A stretch of 41,325 nt of DNA from Chloroflexota bacterium (GCA_016209205.1 JACQWQ010000083.1:1-41325), one strand, 5' to 3'. Numbered from the stretch's first letter, positions 1-7,836 are shown. Made by a program: numbers and translations. The notes: generated by a model not told the origin, from the letters alone.

Positions 1-64
1 CCGACCATCCGACTCACCGACCATCCGACCATCTGACTCTCCGACCACCCGACCAACCGACTCA
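1..64. repeat. Octad (8-bp) short tandem repeat array
   Basis: Eight consecutive 8-bp units in exact register (consensus CCGACCAT with variants such as CCGACTCA and CCGACCAA) fill positions 1-64. The array may continue beyond the left window edge. It passes without a gap into a 7-bp array that leads to the moxR start codon. The same octad family recurs before the HAD gene at 34356. It resembles the short tandemly repeated repetitive (STRR) sequences of cyanobacteria; that comparison is from general knowledge, and the function is unknown. Confidence 0.9.
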
Positions 65-141
65 CCAATCTCCAATCTCTAATTTCCAACTTCCAACTTC
101 CAACTTCCAACTTCCAACTTCCAACTTCCAACTTCCAAACC
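65..141. repeat. Heptad (7-bp) tandem array ending at the moxR start
   Basis: Eleven 7-bp units in strict register: two CCAATCT, one CTAATTT, seven CCAACTT and one CCAAACC. Only three bases (ACC) separate the last unit from the moxR ATG at 145. The array occupies the place where a ribosome-binding site should be, and no purine-rich Shine-Dalgarno sequence is visible. The octad-to-heptad switch at 64/65 is exact. Confidence 0.92.
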
Positions 142-144
142 ACC

Positions 145-1092
145 ATGAATGTCCAGCAATCCTACCAAGCTCTCTCTGCCGAATCGAAAAAAGCCCTCAT
201 CGCGCAAGACGAAATTTTCGCGCAAATGGTCATTGCGTTGTTTGTGCGCGGGCATGTTTTATTGGAAGGTGTGCCGGGCACAGCCAAAACGCTTGCGGCG
301 AAAACTCTCGCTCATCTCGTCCGCGCCGAATTCAAACGCGTTCAATTTACCCCCGACTTGATGCCGTCCGATATCGTCGGCACGCAAGTGTTTGACGTCA
401 ACTCGAGCAAATTCTTTTTGAAACGCGGACCGGTCTTTGCCAACGTCGTGCTCGCCGATGAAATCAATCGCGCGCCCGCAAAAACGCAGGCGGCGTTGCT
501 CGAAGCGATGGAAGAACGCAACGTGACCATCGAAGGCGAGCGTCAACCGCTGCCCGAACCGTTTCTCGTTTTGGCGACGCAAAATCCGGTGGAATACGAA
601 GGCACGTATCCGCTGCCCGAAGCGCAGCTCGACCGTTTCTTGTTCAAAACGATCGTGCACTATCCGCCGCTCGACGCCGAAACCGATATTTTGCGGCGCT
701 ATCATCAAGGATTCGACGCGCATCGGCTCGCCGACGCGGGCTTGACCCCCGTGCTCGGACCGGAAGAATTGGTGCAGCTGCGCCAAGAAATTGATCACAT
801 CGCGGTCGAAACCGGCATCCTGTCGTACATTACAAAATTGTCCGACGCGACGCGCAAGGCGAACGACCTCGCGTTGGGCGCAAGCCCACGCGCTTCGATT
901 GCGATGCTGCTCGCGTCGAAAGCGTACGCCGCGATGCAGGGACGCAGCTATGTCGTGCCCGACGACGTAAAAACAGTGGCGCTGCCCGTGATGCGCCACC
1001 GCATTCTCTTGAAACCCGAAGCCGAAATCGAAGGGCTGGACGCGGACGGCATCATTCGCCGCATTCTCGCGTCGGTGGACGTACCGCGATAG
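145..1092 (+). CDS. moxR: MoxR-family AAA+ ATPase
   Basis: The 315-aa protein is a full-length MoxR ATPase, a chaperone-like AAA+ protein thought to remodel or activate vWA-domain partners. Walker A is GVPGTAKT (about residues 42-49), Walker B is VVLADEIN (about 101-108), and the sensor region [26 protein letters not shown] motif follows at about 150-170. The C-terminal lid domain ends with the usual P-DDVK segment. No signal peptide or membrane helix is seen. The ATG at 145 follows a 7-bp repeat array and lacks a Shine-Dalgarno sequence, but residues immediately after it match the usual N-terminus of the family. Downstream lie a zinc-ribbon membrane protein and a DUF58 protein on the same strand; MoxR plus DUF58 is a classic functional pair. 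The precise client is unknown. Confidence 0.95.
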   Translation: MNVQQSYQALSAESKKALIAQDEIFAQMVIALFVRGHVLLEGVPGTAKTLAAKTLAHLVRAEFKRVQFTPDLMPSDIVGTQVFDVNSSKFFLKRGPVFANVVLADEINRAPAKTQAALLEAMEERNVTIEGERQPLPEPFLVLATQNPVEYEGTYPLPEAQLDRFLFKTIVHYPPLDAETDILRRYHQGFDAHRLADAGLTPVLGPEELVQLRQEIDHIAVETGILSYITKLSDATRKANDLALGASPRASIAMLLASKAYAAMQGRSYVVPDDVKTVALPVMRHRILLKPEAEIEGLDADGIIRRILASVDVPR

Positions 1093-1210
1093 ATTTATGA
1101 TTTTCGATCTTTGATTTTCCCCCCTCGCCCTGTGGGCGAGGGGTGATGCGACAAGACGCGGATGTTGTGCAACAAAGCGTCGGCTTGTCGCATCAAAGGG
1201 GTGAGGGGCT
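1093..1210. repeat. Heptads plus nested palindromic element
   Basis: Directly after the moxR stop come four heptads (GATTTAT, GATTTTC, GATCTTT, GATTTTC; 1092-1119). A perfect 10-bp hairpin follows (CCCCTCGCCC at 1121-1130, GGGCGAGGGG at 1134-1143), then a second hairpin with 12-bp arms (TGATGCGACAAG at 1144-1155 and its complement at 1184-1195). The flanking GGGGTGAGGGG looks like the far end of the same C-rich element, so the second hairpin appears nested in the first. The element ends a few bases before the next ATG and supplies its only G-rich, SD-like sequence. Confidence 0.8.
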
Positions 1211-1216
1211 TTGCCC

Positions 1217-1549
1217 ATGTCCACATCCGTCTTCCAACCCGCGCACGAATTGAGCTGCCCGAACTGCGGCGCGCCATGTACGCTGTCTGCATTTGGGAAT
1301 CAAGTCGAATGTGAATACTGCGGCACGCGATTTCTCGTACCCGCGACGCATCGCCCCACCGCGCCCGTTCAGGTCATAGAAATGCCAGACCCGCAGGTCA
1401 TTTCGCTCCAAGCGCAAACCAACGTCGCGCGCTGGGTCAAGTGGATTGTCATCATCGTGGTCGTGAGCACGGTATTGCCAGTAGTGTGTTCGATTGTTTT
1501 TGGAGTTTGCGGCGCGTTCGCCGGACTCGCGCCGATTTTTCTTCGTTGA
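1217..1549 (+). CDS. Small zinc-ribbon single-pass membrane protein
   Basis: A 110-aa protein. The N-terminal half carries a zinc ribbon with two CxxC knuckles (CPNCGAPC at about 15 and CEYCG at about 34), like rubredoxin/TFIIB-type ribbons. The C-terminal half has one strong hydrophobic helix (about residues 75-105) and no charged tail. It is therefore probably a membrane-anchored cytoplasmic zinc ribbon. The ATG at 1217 was preferred over a TTG two codons earlier. GGTGAGGGG in the preceding palindromic repeat, about 9 nt upstream, is the only SD-like sequence. It lies between moxR and the DUF58 gene, 9 nt from the latter, so it is probably cotranscribed. Exact role unknown. Confidence 0.8.
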   Translation: MSTSVFQPAHELSCPNCGAPCTLSAFGNQVECEYCGTRFLVPATHRPTAPVQVIEMPDPQVISLQAQTNVARWVKWIVIIVVVSTVLPVVCSIVFGVCGAFAGLAPIFLR

Positions 1550-1558
1550 GTTGAAACG

Positions 1559-2941
1559 ATGCTGCTAACCCGTCGCGCGCTCTTTCTACTTTTGCTCACC
1601 GCGCTCTTGCTCGCGCTTGCCACGCTGGAATCGTTATTCGTCTATGTGGCGCTCGGTTATTTGGCGCTCGTCGTCGCGATGATTTTTGTTGACCGCGCGT
1701 TGACACCCAAGCCGAACGATTTTCACGTCACGCGCACGAACGACGCGCGCCTTTCCCTCGGCGCAGAAAATCGCGTCGTCATTCACATCGAAAACACCAA
1801 CAAACGCACCGTGCGCGCTATCGCGCGCGACGAATATCCGTCCGAATTTCGCGCCGATAGAATTTTGCTGAACGCCGCCGCGCTCGCGTCCGCTCCACTT
1901 CCCTCCGTTCGCCCCCTCCCCTTTTCGCTCAAACCGCGCGCGCCCGTCGAATTGGCATATCACGTCCGCCCGCCGCATCGCGGCGATTACGCGTTCGGCG
2001 ATACTAATTTGCGGTGGGGAGGCGTTTTGGGCTTGATCCTGCGCCAAGCGCGATTCGCCACGCGTGCACCAGTCAAGGTCTATCCGAATTTGCTCGACAT
2101 TCGCAAATACGAACTGCAAGCGCGCAAAGGGCAATTACAAGAAATCGGTCTGCGCCAGATGCGCATGTTGGGCAGCGGCACGGAATTTGAACGCCTGCGC
2201 GAATATCAACTCGACGACGAGTTTCGCAAGATTGATTGGAAAGCGACGGCGCGCCGCGCCAAACCCGTCACGCGCGAATTTGAGACCGAAAAAAGCCAGA
2301 CCATCATGTCGCTGTTGGATGTGGGACGTTTGATGCGCCCGCCTATCGCCGACCCGAACAATCCTTCGGGACAGGGACTGGCAAAATTGGACTATGCCGT
2401 AAACGCGGTTTTGATGCTATCCTATGTTGCAAGTTTACGCGGCGACCGTGTGGGCATGTTGACGTTCGCGGATGAGGTGAAACATTATCTCAATCCGCGC
2501 GGCGGGCGCGGACAGTTTTATCGCATGTTAGCGACATTGTACGCGGTGGACACCGAGCCGGTCGAATCGGATTACGTGCGCGCGTTCGCGTACCTCGGCG
2601 CGAAACACAAAAAGCGTTCGCTCGTCGTCATTTTTTCCGACATTGCCACGGGCATCGCGGCAGATACGCTGGTGAAACAAATCGCGCCCATGTCGCCGCG
2701 CCATCTCGTCTTACTCGTCGCCATCAGCGACCCGACCGTCGCGCAAATCGCGCAGCAGTTACCGCGCGATTCGGTGGGTGTGTACGAACGCGCGGTCGCG
2801 GAACAACTGGTGGACGAACGCGCGTTGATTCTGGAAAAATTGCGCCAGCGCGGTGTGTTGACGCTCGACGTGCCCGCAAACCAATTGACCGTCGCGGTGG
2901 TGAACAAGTATTTGGAATTGAAAGCGCGAGGAAGGATTTGA
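1559..2941 (+). CDS. DUF58 domain protein (vWA-like MoxR partner)
   Basis: A 460-aa protein with two N-terminal membrane helices (about residues 5-45), an immunoglobulin-like beta region (about 60-200) and the DUF58 signature at about 216-257. That signature includes R-E-Y-Q-L-D-D-E-F-R-K-I-D-W-K-A-T-A-R-R and is followed by a vWA-like fold. The metal site usually reads D-x-S-x-S; here the equivalent strand reads LLDVGRLM, so the MIDAS appears degenerate, as is common in DUF58 proteins. Such proteins are encoded next to MoxR ATPases and are thought to be their substrates or partners at the membrane. The ATG lies 9 nt after the preceding stop codon, supporting an operon. Confidence 0.93.
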   Translation: MLLTRRALFLLLLTALLLALATLESLFVYVALGYLALVVAMIFVDRALTPKPNDFHVTRTNDARLSLGAENRVVIHIENTNKRTVRAIARDEYPSEFRADRILLNAAALASAPLPSVRPLPFSLKPRAPVELAYHVRPPHRGDYAFGDTNLRWGGVLGLILRQARFATRAPVKVYPNLLDIRKYELQARKGQLQEIGLRQMRMLGSGTEFERLREYQLDDEFRKIDWKATARRAKPVTREFETEKSQTIMSLLDVGRLMRPPIADPNNPSGQGLAKLDYAVNAVLMLSYVASLRGDRVGMLTFADEVKHYLNPRGGRGQFYRMLATLYAVDTEPVESDYVRAFAYLGAKHKKRSLVVIFSDIATGIAADTLVKQIAPMSPRHLVLLVAISDPTVAQIAQQLPRDSVGVYERAVAEQLVDERALILEKLRQRGVLTLDVPANQLTVAVVNKYLELKARGRI

Positions 2942-3152
2942 GAGAGAGAGATAGAGAGCGGGAGAGCGGGAGAGAGCGAGAGCGGGAGAGCGGGAGAGAG
3001 CGAGAGCGGGAGAGCGGGAGAGAGCGAGAGAGAGCGAGAGCGGGAGAGCGGGAGAGAGCGAGAGCGGGAGAGAGCGAGAGAGAGCGAGAGCGGGAGAGCG
3101 GGAGAGAAAATGCACTCCATCGCTCCATCGCTCCATCGCTCCATCACTCCAT
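2942..3152. repeat. Long purine-rich octad array then CGCTCCAT octads
   Basis: Starting at the DUF58 stop codon, an all-purine/GC array of 8-bp units (GAGAGCGG and GAGAGAGC) runs to about 3106. Five units of CACTCCAT/CGCTCCAT follow (3113-3152). An SD-like CAGGAG (3153-3158) and the ATG at 3165 come next. Strand asymmetry is extreme, with almost no pyrimidines on the plus strand over about 150 bp except scattered C. Such tracts can form triplex or slipped structures and expand or contract easily. Confidence 0.9.
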
Positions 3153-3164
3153 CAGGAGTTTCAC

Positions 3165-3837
3165 ATGAGTCGCAACGCAAAAATCGCATTGATCGTCGTC
3201 GGCACGTTGGTCGTCATTTGTTTGGGCATTTGCGGCATCCTCGTCCTCGTCGGACCGAATCTTGCCCAGCGCGCAATTTCGACCAAACCCGCCGATGCAA
3301 AAAATGTCGGCGCATCCATCGCCGACTATACCCTGCCCCCCGGCTACACCGAACAGATGGGCATGGATTTGCTCTTTGAAAAAATTGTGATGATTACGCG
3401 GGCTGACCGGCGCGGCATGTTTTTTATGCTGCTTCAGGTCTCGACACCGAACATACAGAGGTTGGCGACGTGCGTTCAGCATGTCCGCCAACCGAGTGAT
3501 CCACGAAGGACACAAAGCACACGAAGAATCTTGGTGCCCTTCGTGTCCTTCGTGGATCACCAGTCGCGCGCAAATGGAACAACAAATGCGTCAAGCATTC
3601 GCGCAGCAGTTCAATACAAGCGCGGGGACAATGGTAAAGGTCGGGGAAGAAACCGTTACGATTCGCGGGCAGCAAGTTCCGCTGACCATTTATGAATCAA
3701 AAGGTTCCGGACAGACCATGCGCCAAGCCATCTGCACCTTTACAGGCAAAAATGGTCTCGTAATGATCATGGTCACGGGCACGCTGCGCGAGTGGGATCA
3801 AGGATTGATCAATACGTTTTTGGGTTCGATTCAATGA
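3165..3837 (+). pseudogene. Membrane-anchored protein gene broken by a hairpin insertion
   Basis: The N-terminal part (3165 to about 3452) encodes a protein with one membrane helix at residues 7-30 and the segment IADYTLPPGYTEQMGMDLLF. The C-terminal part continues from about 3562 in another reading frame as SRAQMEQQMRQAFAQQ, then an extracellular-type beta-rich domain, ending at 3837. Between them lie two palindromes of roughly 110 bp in total. The inserted length is 1 modulo 3, which explains the frame change. Read through, the first frame stops at 3695 with a nonsense tail. The start has an SD (CAGGAG, 6-nt spacing). The family is not recognised; it looks like a membrane-tethered extracytoplasmic domain belonging to the MoxR/DUF58 cluster. 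It could survive as a truncated protein or be rescued by frameshifting, but disruption is the simplest reading. Confidence 0.75.
3459..3560. repeat. Twin-hairpin palindromic insertion
   Basis: Two stem-loops in tandem. The first has arms GGTTGGCG and CGCCAACC (about 3460-3494) extended inward by a near-match. The second has perfect 18-bp arms, GTGATCCACGAAGGACAC at 3496-3513 and its reverse complement at 3543-3560. The insert interrupts the gene at 3165 and shifts its frame. The CCACGAAGGACAC type of palindrome is, to my recollection, widespread between genes in several environmental phyla, so finding one inside a gene is notable. Confidence 0.85.
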
Positions 3838-4070
3838 CCTCACCCCCGACCCCTCTCCTACAAGGAGAGGGGAGAAATTCCCCTCCCTTCGTAGGAGAGG
3901 GTCAGGGTGGGGTCACTTCCCCTCCCTTTGTAGAGGAGGGTCAGGGTGGGGTCACTTCCCCTCCCTTTGTAGAGGAGGGTCAGGGTGGGGTCAGATTCCC
4001 TCCCTTTCTAGGGGAGGGTTAGGGTGGGGTCACTTCCCCTCCCTTCGTAGGGGAGGGTTAGGGTGGGGTC
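3838..4070. repeat. Tandem 39-bp GC-rich palindromic repeats
   Basis: The array begins immediately after the stop codon at 3837. After a first hairpin copy, five tandem units of about 39 bp (starts near 3880, 3919, 3958, 3998 and 4036) each carry a CCCCTCCC...GAGGGTCAGGGTGGGGTC pattern with a short palindromic core. The last unit is translated on the minus strand as the C-terminal tail of the SpoIIM-like protein. Related sequences occur near 1121-1210, 7750-7832, 38560-38605 and 40551-40642. Confidence 0.9.
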
Positions 4071-5013
4071 GTCCCACCAAAAACAAGTACACGTACAACA
4101 AAATTCCCGTCAACAAACCGACCGCCAGTTTTACCCACGCGGGCAGCGTGTCCGACGGCGAAAGCATTCCTTCAATCGCGCCCGCGACAATCAACAGCGG
4201 CGCGGTGCCCAAGAGCAAACGGATGGATTTCTGCGCGGCGATCCCCAGCGCATCGCGGCGGGATAACAACCCCGGACGCAGCAGCGCGTAACCCAGCATC
4301 AAGCCGCTGCCGCCCGCCATCGTGATCTCACTCAATTCCAAAAACGCATGTCCCGCGACAAATTCATACAGCGGGAGATGGTGATTATAATAGTGCAACA
4401 AGCCAAACACGGCGCCGAACGTAATGCCGTTCATCAACAAGACATACACCGTAAACAAGCCAAACAACATGCCGCCCGCGTACGCGAGAAACGCCACGCT
4501 CAAGTTGTTCCGCATGATCAATGACGCGCCCACTTGATTGGCGTCATTCAAATCTTTCCACCACCGGGTCCCGTTTTCAATGTCGGCGATCAGGAATGGC
4601 GACAGGACGTAATCCGCCGCCGTTGGATTAAAATACACCACCACGCCCGCGACCAACCAGGGCCCGAAAAGCAGCAGCGCCGCGACGAGAGTGAACGGAA
4701 ACACCTCGCGGTATAATTGGGGCAAGCCGGAACGATAAAACAATTTCAAGCGCCGCCATACTAACGGCTCGCCGCGATACACGACGGGATGCGCGCGCCC
4801 AACCAGTTGATTCAAATATAATGTGACGTCATTTTGTGGCAAGTCGCGCTGCGCGATAGCAAGGTCCGACGTCGCGTGGCGGTACAACTGCCCGAACTCG
4901 ACCAACTCGGTTTGGCTCAACGCGCGGACTTGATCGCGTTCGATGCGTTTCAATAAATTTTCCAAACGTTCCCAATCGCGTTTGCGTTGGCGAATCAATT
5001 GATCGGATTGCAT
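4030..5013 (-). CDS. SpoIIM-like (DUF95) integral membrane protein
   Basis: A 327-aa protein of the stage II sporulation protein M family. It has a basic, helical cytoplasmic N-terminus (about residues 1-110, with QLYRHATSDLAIAQ) and at least five hydrophobic helices (about 113-135, 175-200, 205-225, 250-270 and 290-312). Family features include the GPWLVAGV helix, the central MRNNLSVAFLAYAGG segment and the GHAFLELSEITMAGGSG segment. In non-sporulating bacteria this family is linked to MoxR/DUF58/RDD clusters, as here; its biochemical role is not established. The last ~13 residues (RPHPNPPLRREGK) are encoded by the 39-bp palindromic repeat, so the native stop has probably been replaced by repeat sequence. 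Its start codon lies 2 nt from that of the divergent RDD gene. Confidence 0.9.
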   Translation of the reverse strand: MQSDQLIRQRKRDWERLENLLKRIERDQVRALSQTELVEFGQLYRHATSDLAIAQRDLPQNDVTLYLNQLVGRAHPVVYRGEPLVWRRLKLFYRSGLPQLYREVFPFTLVAALLLFGPWLVAGVVVYFNPTAADYVLSPFLIADIENGTRWWKDLNDANQVGASLIMRNNLSVAFLAYAGGMLFGLFTVYVLLMNGITFGAVFGLLHYYNHHLPLYEFVAGHAFLELSEITMAGGSGLMLGYALLRPGLLSRRDALGIAAQKSIRLLLGTAPLLIVAGAIEGMLSPSDTLPAWVKLAVGLLTGILLYVYLFLVGRPHPNPPLRREGK

Positions 5014-5015
5014 AA

Positions 5016-5801
5016 ATGACCGAGACCACTCCTTCCGACCATTTCGAGGTCGAGACGCCGGAAAACATCCGCTTTGGGTATGACATTGCGGACATCGGCT
5101 CGCGTTTTTTGGCGATCTTTATAGATTCACTAATTCAAGGCACGTTATACGTCGTCATGTTTTTTACCATGATCGTGTTGGTCAGCCAATTGACGGCGCT
5201 CGACCTGCCGCGTCCGATCAACGATGCCTTTGGCATTTTCGTCGTCATTGCCTTGTTTTTGATCCAGTTCGGCTATTTTCTGTTTTTTGAAATTATCCTG
5301 AACGGGCAAACGCCGGGCAAACGCTTGTTTGGCTTGCGCGTGATCAAAGACAACGGCTATCCGCTTTCGCCGATTGACTCGATCATTCGCAATCTCGTGC
5401 GCGTCATTGATTTTTTTCCGTTCGCGTACGGCGTTGGGCTGGTAACAATGTTTATGAACGCGCGCGCCAAACGTTTAGGCGATTTTGCCGCGAGCACGAT
5501 TGTCGTCAAGATGCGGCATCAAGTCCGCCTGCAAGATTTGAATCCGGTGACCTCTGTCTCCACGGCGCCGTCCAATCTCCCCGCCGGTCTTTCACGGCTT
5601 GCCGAAGCCGACATCGCGCTAGTCGAATCTTTTTTGCAGCGGCGCGCAACTTTGCACAACAGCAATGCGCTGGCGATTCAAATGGCGATCCAGCTCGCGC
5701 GGAAAATGGAGCCCGACACCCAGGCGACGCCAAAATCTGCGGACCAAGCCATCGTCTTTTTGCGCCACGTCGTCGCCGCGTATCGCCGCCCGCGCGCATA
5801 A
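5016..5801 (+). CDS. RDD family membrane protein
   Basis: A 261-aa protein. The segment VETPENIRFGYDIADIGSRFLAIFIDSLIQG at residues 12-42 is the typical RDD beginning, with the R-D pair of the family. Three hydrophobic helices follow (about 27-58, 70-95 and 120-145), with the loop GQTPGKRLFGLRVI between the second and third and RAKRLGDFAASTIVV after the third. The C-terminal ~90 residues are a soluble helical extension. RDD proteins are putative transporters or membrane accessory factors. The ATG at 5016 fits the family N-terminus, but there is no SD because the upstream sequence is the 5' end of the divergent SpoIIM-like gene. Both genes probably act with MoxR/DUF58. Confidence 0.92.
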   Translation: MTETTPSDHFEVETPENIRFGYDIADIGSRFLAIFIDSLIQGTLYVVMFFTMIVLVSQLTALDLPRPINDAFGIFVVIALFLIQFGYFLFFEIILNGQTPGKRLFGLRVIKDNGYPLSPIDSIIRNLVRVIDFFPFAYGVGLVTMFMNARAKRLGDFAASTIVVKMRHQVRLQDLNPVTSVSTAPSNLPAGLSRLAEADIALVESFLQRRATLHNSNALAIQMAIQLARKMEPDTQATPKSADQAIVFLRHVVAAYRRPRA

Positions 5802-5852
5802 ATCTTCACCGCGCCCACGCGCACATTGTATCATAGACAACCTCCTGCTCGC

Positions 5853-5952
5853 GCTGGATTGCGGATGAACGCCATCCGAGTAATCCAGCATCTTGGGCGT
5901 GGATGCCAATGAACGCCGATGGAGTTCATCGGATCATTCGACAAATCCACGC
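5853..5952. repeat. Two nested hairpins between RDD and glucosaminidase genes
   Basis: The stretch 5802-5989 holds no gene. It contains a hairpin with arms GCTGGATT (5853-5860) and AATCCAGC (5882-5889) around an inner CGGATG/CATCCG stem. A second hairpin has arms GCGTGGAT (5897-5904) and ATCCACGC (5945-5952) around CCGATG/CATCGG. Each is a stem within a stem, matching the nested style of the other palindromic elements in the window. No confident promoter was recognised. Confidence 0.7.
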
Positions 5953-5989
5953 GAGCAATCGGTGTCCAATCACGTTGAGTTGAGCAAGT

Positions 5990-7000
5990 ATGATCAAGCA
6001 CGTCGTTCGTTGGGCGTGGGTCGGCGGTTGGATGCTTTGCGCGTTGACAACGTTTTCACCGCTTGCGGCGCAGAGCAATGTATCGTTTCTCGAACAAGCC
6101 GTACAGCTGGCGCGCCAATCCCAACGTGAGACGAGTGTGCCCGCGTCGGTGACATTGGCGCAGGCAATGTGGGAAACCGGTCGCGGCGTCAGTCCGATTG
6201 GCGCGGCAAAAAATTACTTTGGCATCAAAGCCGCCGTAGCCGCCGACGGCACGGTCAATGTCGGACCGCTCGCCGAGGGCTGGGTTTGGGCGTGGACCAA
6301 AGAGTGGAACGGCACGCGGTACGTGGACACGCGCGAACGCTTTCGCAAGTATCGGACGATGGAAGATTCGTTCCGCGATCACGGGCTGCTGCTCGCCACG
6401 ACGCCGCGTTATGCTAAAGCCATGCGCGCGGTGGACGACCCGCGCGAATTTGCGCGCCACATCGCCGCTGCGGGCTATGCGACCTCGCCGACGTACGCGG
6501 CGGACTTGATTCGCGTCATGGACGGCGAAAACTTGTACCAGTACGATTTACCGCGCAACGACGCGCAGCGCACCGAACAGTCCGCAGCGCGCACGGTGAA
6601 CCCCGGCGAAATTTTTCAAATCTATTTTGATGTAAAAAATACGGGCTTTGGGACGTGGAGTCCGACAGCGGGTTATCTATTTGCGAATACCAATGCGCAA
6701 CCGTTGGGCGCAACCGAAACGCAAACCTTGGATCAGCTAGTCGCGCCCGAGCGCGTCAAGCGTTGGGCAATCACAATGTTTGCGCCCCAAGCCCCGGGCA
6801 CATATCGGACGGCGTGGCAAATGAAACACGGCGCGGTTAGCTTTGGACCGGAAATGAGCGTAGAGATTCACGTGCGCGAGACGTCCGGCAGCGAGCTGGC
6901 GGGAATTCTTGGAGCAATTGCGACGGTGGGCATATTCGGCGGGGCAATCGGGTTTTTCGCGTGGCGCAACAAACGGCTCAAAACAAAACACACGCGTTGA
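5990..7000 (+). CDS. Secreted glucosaminidase with NBR1-like Ig domain and C-terminal anchor
   Basis: A 336-aa protein with an N-terminal signal peptide (hydrophobic residues 8-27, likely cleavage after LAA). The glucosaminidase (FlgJ/LytG-type, Glyco_hydro_73-like) domain spans about 30-185: PASVTLAQAMWETGRGVSPIG contains the catalytic Glu62, followed by AKNYFGIKA. From about 200 to 292 there is a beta-sandwich resembling the NBR1/Ig-like domain (YFDVKNTGFGTWSP, then ERVKRWAITMFAPQAPGTYRTAWQM). A transmembrane helix (about 303-325) and a basic tail anchor the protein. It should cleave peptidoglycan glycan strands at the cell surface. There is no SD before the ATG at 5990. A hairpin overlaps the stop codon. 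Confidence 0.9.
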   Translation: MIKHVVRWAWVGGWMLCALTTFSPLAAQSNVSFLEQAVQLARQSQRETSVPASVTLAQAMWETGRGVSPIGAAKNYFGIKAAVAADGTVNVGPLAEGWVWAWTKEWNGTRYVDTRERFRKYRTMEDSFRDHGLLLATTPRYAKAMRAVDDPREFARHIAAAGYATSPTYAADLIRVMDGENLYQYDLPRNDAQRTEQSAARTVNPGEIFQIYFDVKNTGFGTWSPTAGYLFANTNAQPLGATETQTLDQLVAPERVKRWAITMFAPQAPGTYRTAWQMKHGAVSFGPEMSVEIHVRETSGSELAGILGAIATVGIFGGAIGFFAWRNKRLKTKHTR

Positions 7001-7012
7001 TTCGCGTGTGTT
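6987..7012. terminator. Hairpin at the end of the glucosaminidase gene
   Basis: Perfect 10-bp arms (AACACACGCG at 6987-6996, CGCGTGTGTT at 7003-7012) with a 6-nt loop that includes the stop codon (6998-7000). No T-run follows, so classic intrinsic termination is unlikely. It lies between two convergent genes and may act as a bidirectional terminator or transcript stabiliser. Confidence 0.5.
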
Positions 7013-7061
7013 CTCGTACAAGACAATATAGACCCCCGACACCAGTTACATCGTGAATGGG

Positions 7062-7268
7062 CTACCTGCTCTTGTGCTGGGTCCGATACCATTCGTTCAG
7101 GGCTTCAGAGAGCTCGAACTCGGCAGAGCCAATCTCAAGCATTGCATTTTGTAACACTTTGTGATCTTGCTCCTTGAGCAATTGCGCGCTGCGCTTTTGG
7201 ATCACCTTCTCCTGATATGCTTTCGCGGCTTTGGCAACGCGTCGCAGAGCATTTAATTCCTTGTCCAT
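7062..7268 (-). CDS. Small charged helical protein (68 aa), unknown
   Basis: Encodes a 68-aa, strongly helical, charged protein (MDKELNALRRVAKAAKAY at the N-terminus, ending NEWYRTQHKSR) with no signal peptide or membrane segment. A GTG three codons earlier is possible, but the ATG at 7268 was chosen because an AGAGGTG Shine-Dalgarno sequence sits 6 nt upstream. Alternating hydrophobic positions suggest a coiled coil or helix-turn-helix bundle. The family is not recognised. The DNA here and just upstream is less GC-rich than the flanking genes, suggesting acquisition. It is convergent with the glucosaminidase gene. Confidence 0.6.
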   Translation of the reverse strand: MDKELNALRRVAKAAKAYQEKVIQKRSAQLLKEQDHKVLQNAMLEIGSAEFELSEALNEWYRTQHKSR

Positions 7269-7725
7269 ATAATTCACCTCTGGAGTATGAATTCGCTTCG
7301 CTTATGGCGCTCGCGCTCCTCCCCTCAGATTGATTCTCTTTAGCCAAGCATACCATTTCAGAGGATACAAGGTCAATGAATTTTTCTTGCGAATCCATTA
7401 CAATCAGATCGGTTGTCCCACGCTTTGGCAAAACCCGTTCACTTGTTTTACTCTTGATCGTTGACTGAGAGCAGCACACTTCATCGCGGAGCGGAGAAAA
7501 AAAGCCATTTATCAAGGCGGAATGCGCCCAGTACCAAATGGGGTCATTATCCCACCTCCCACTTTCTGGCACATCAATAGTTCTTCAGGTTAGGTTCTGG
7601 GCAGTTTGCGTCAAAACCTTCTCTGAACATCTATACCAGAGCCGAGATAATGCTTTACATTTTCTCGCGCCCGCGCCATAATGAACGAGATGACATCAAG
7701 TAACGCACGCGGTTTGCCCCGCCAC
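7269..7725. other. Low-GC stretch without a confident gene
   Basis: About 450 bp with noticeably lower GC than the surroundings. On the minus strand, an open frame from a GTG at 7572 runs into the small gene at 7268 in a different frame. Its first ~100 residues (VPESGRWDNDPIWYWAH... then VMDSQEKFIDLVSS) look protein-like rather than random. It has no clear SD and no family I recognise, so it may be a decayed or foreign upstream partner of the 68-aa gene. Nothing else convincing is seen on either strand. Confidence 0.35.
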
Positions 7726-7832
7726 CCGTCACTTGTCACCCGTCACCTTTTCAACAGGGGTGTGCGGTCATTCCCCTCGCTTTGTAGTGCCTGTCCTGAA
7801 CCGCGTGAAGGAAGAGGGGGCAGGGGGTGAGG
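7726..7832. repeat. CCGTCAC heptads plus degenerate C-rich palindrome
   Basis: Three heptads (CCGTCAC, TTGTCAC, CCGTCAC at 7726-7746) are followed by a degenerate member of the GC-rich palindromic family (CCCCTCGCTTTGTAG ... AGGGGGCAGGGGGTGAGG). Its end lies 4-5 nt before the TTG start of the next gene, and its GGTGAGG is the only SD-like sequence available there. The same heptads occur before the Gfo/Idh gene at 29371. Confidence 0.75.
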
Positions 7833-7836
7833 TCCC

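Noticed and set aside
1164..1175. TTGTGCAACAA at the moxR downstream hairpin as another SorC operator
   Set aside because: It is the loop side of a palindromic repeat, lacks the AATTCGTGCACA 12-mer and lies at no promoter.
2572..3189. Minus-strand Ser/Leu/Arg repeat protein over the purine-rich array
   Set aside because: Low-complexity translation of an octad microsatellite with no initiation signals; partly antisense to the DUF58 gene.
3792..4022. Plus-strand proline/glycine repeat peptide after the broken membrane gene
   Set aside because: Only the translation of the tandem 39-bp palindromic repeat; the adjoining frame already ends at 3837.
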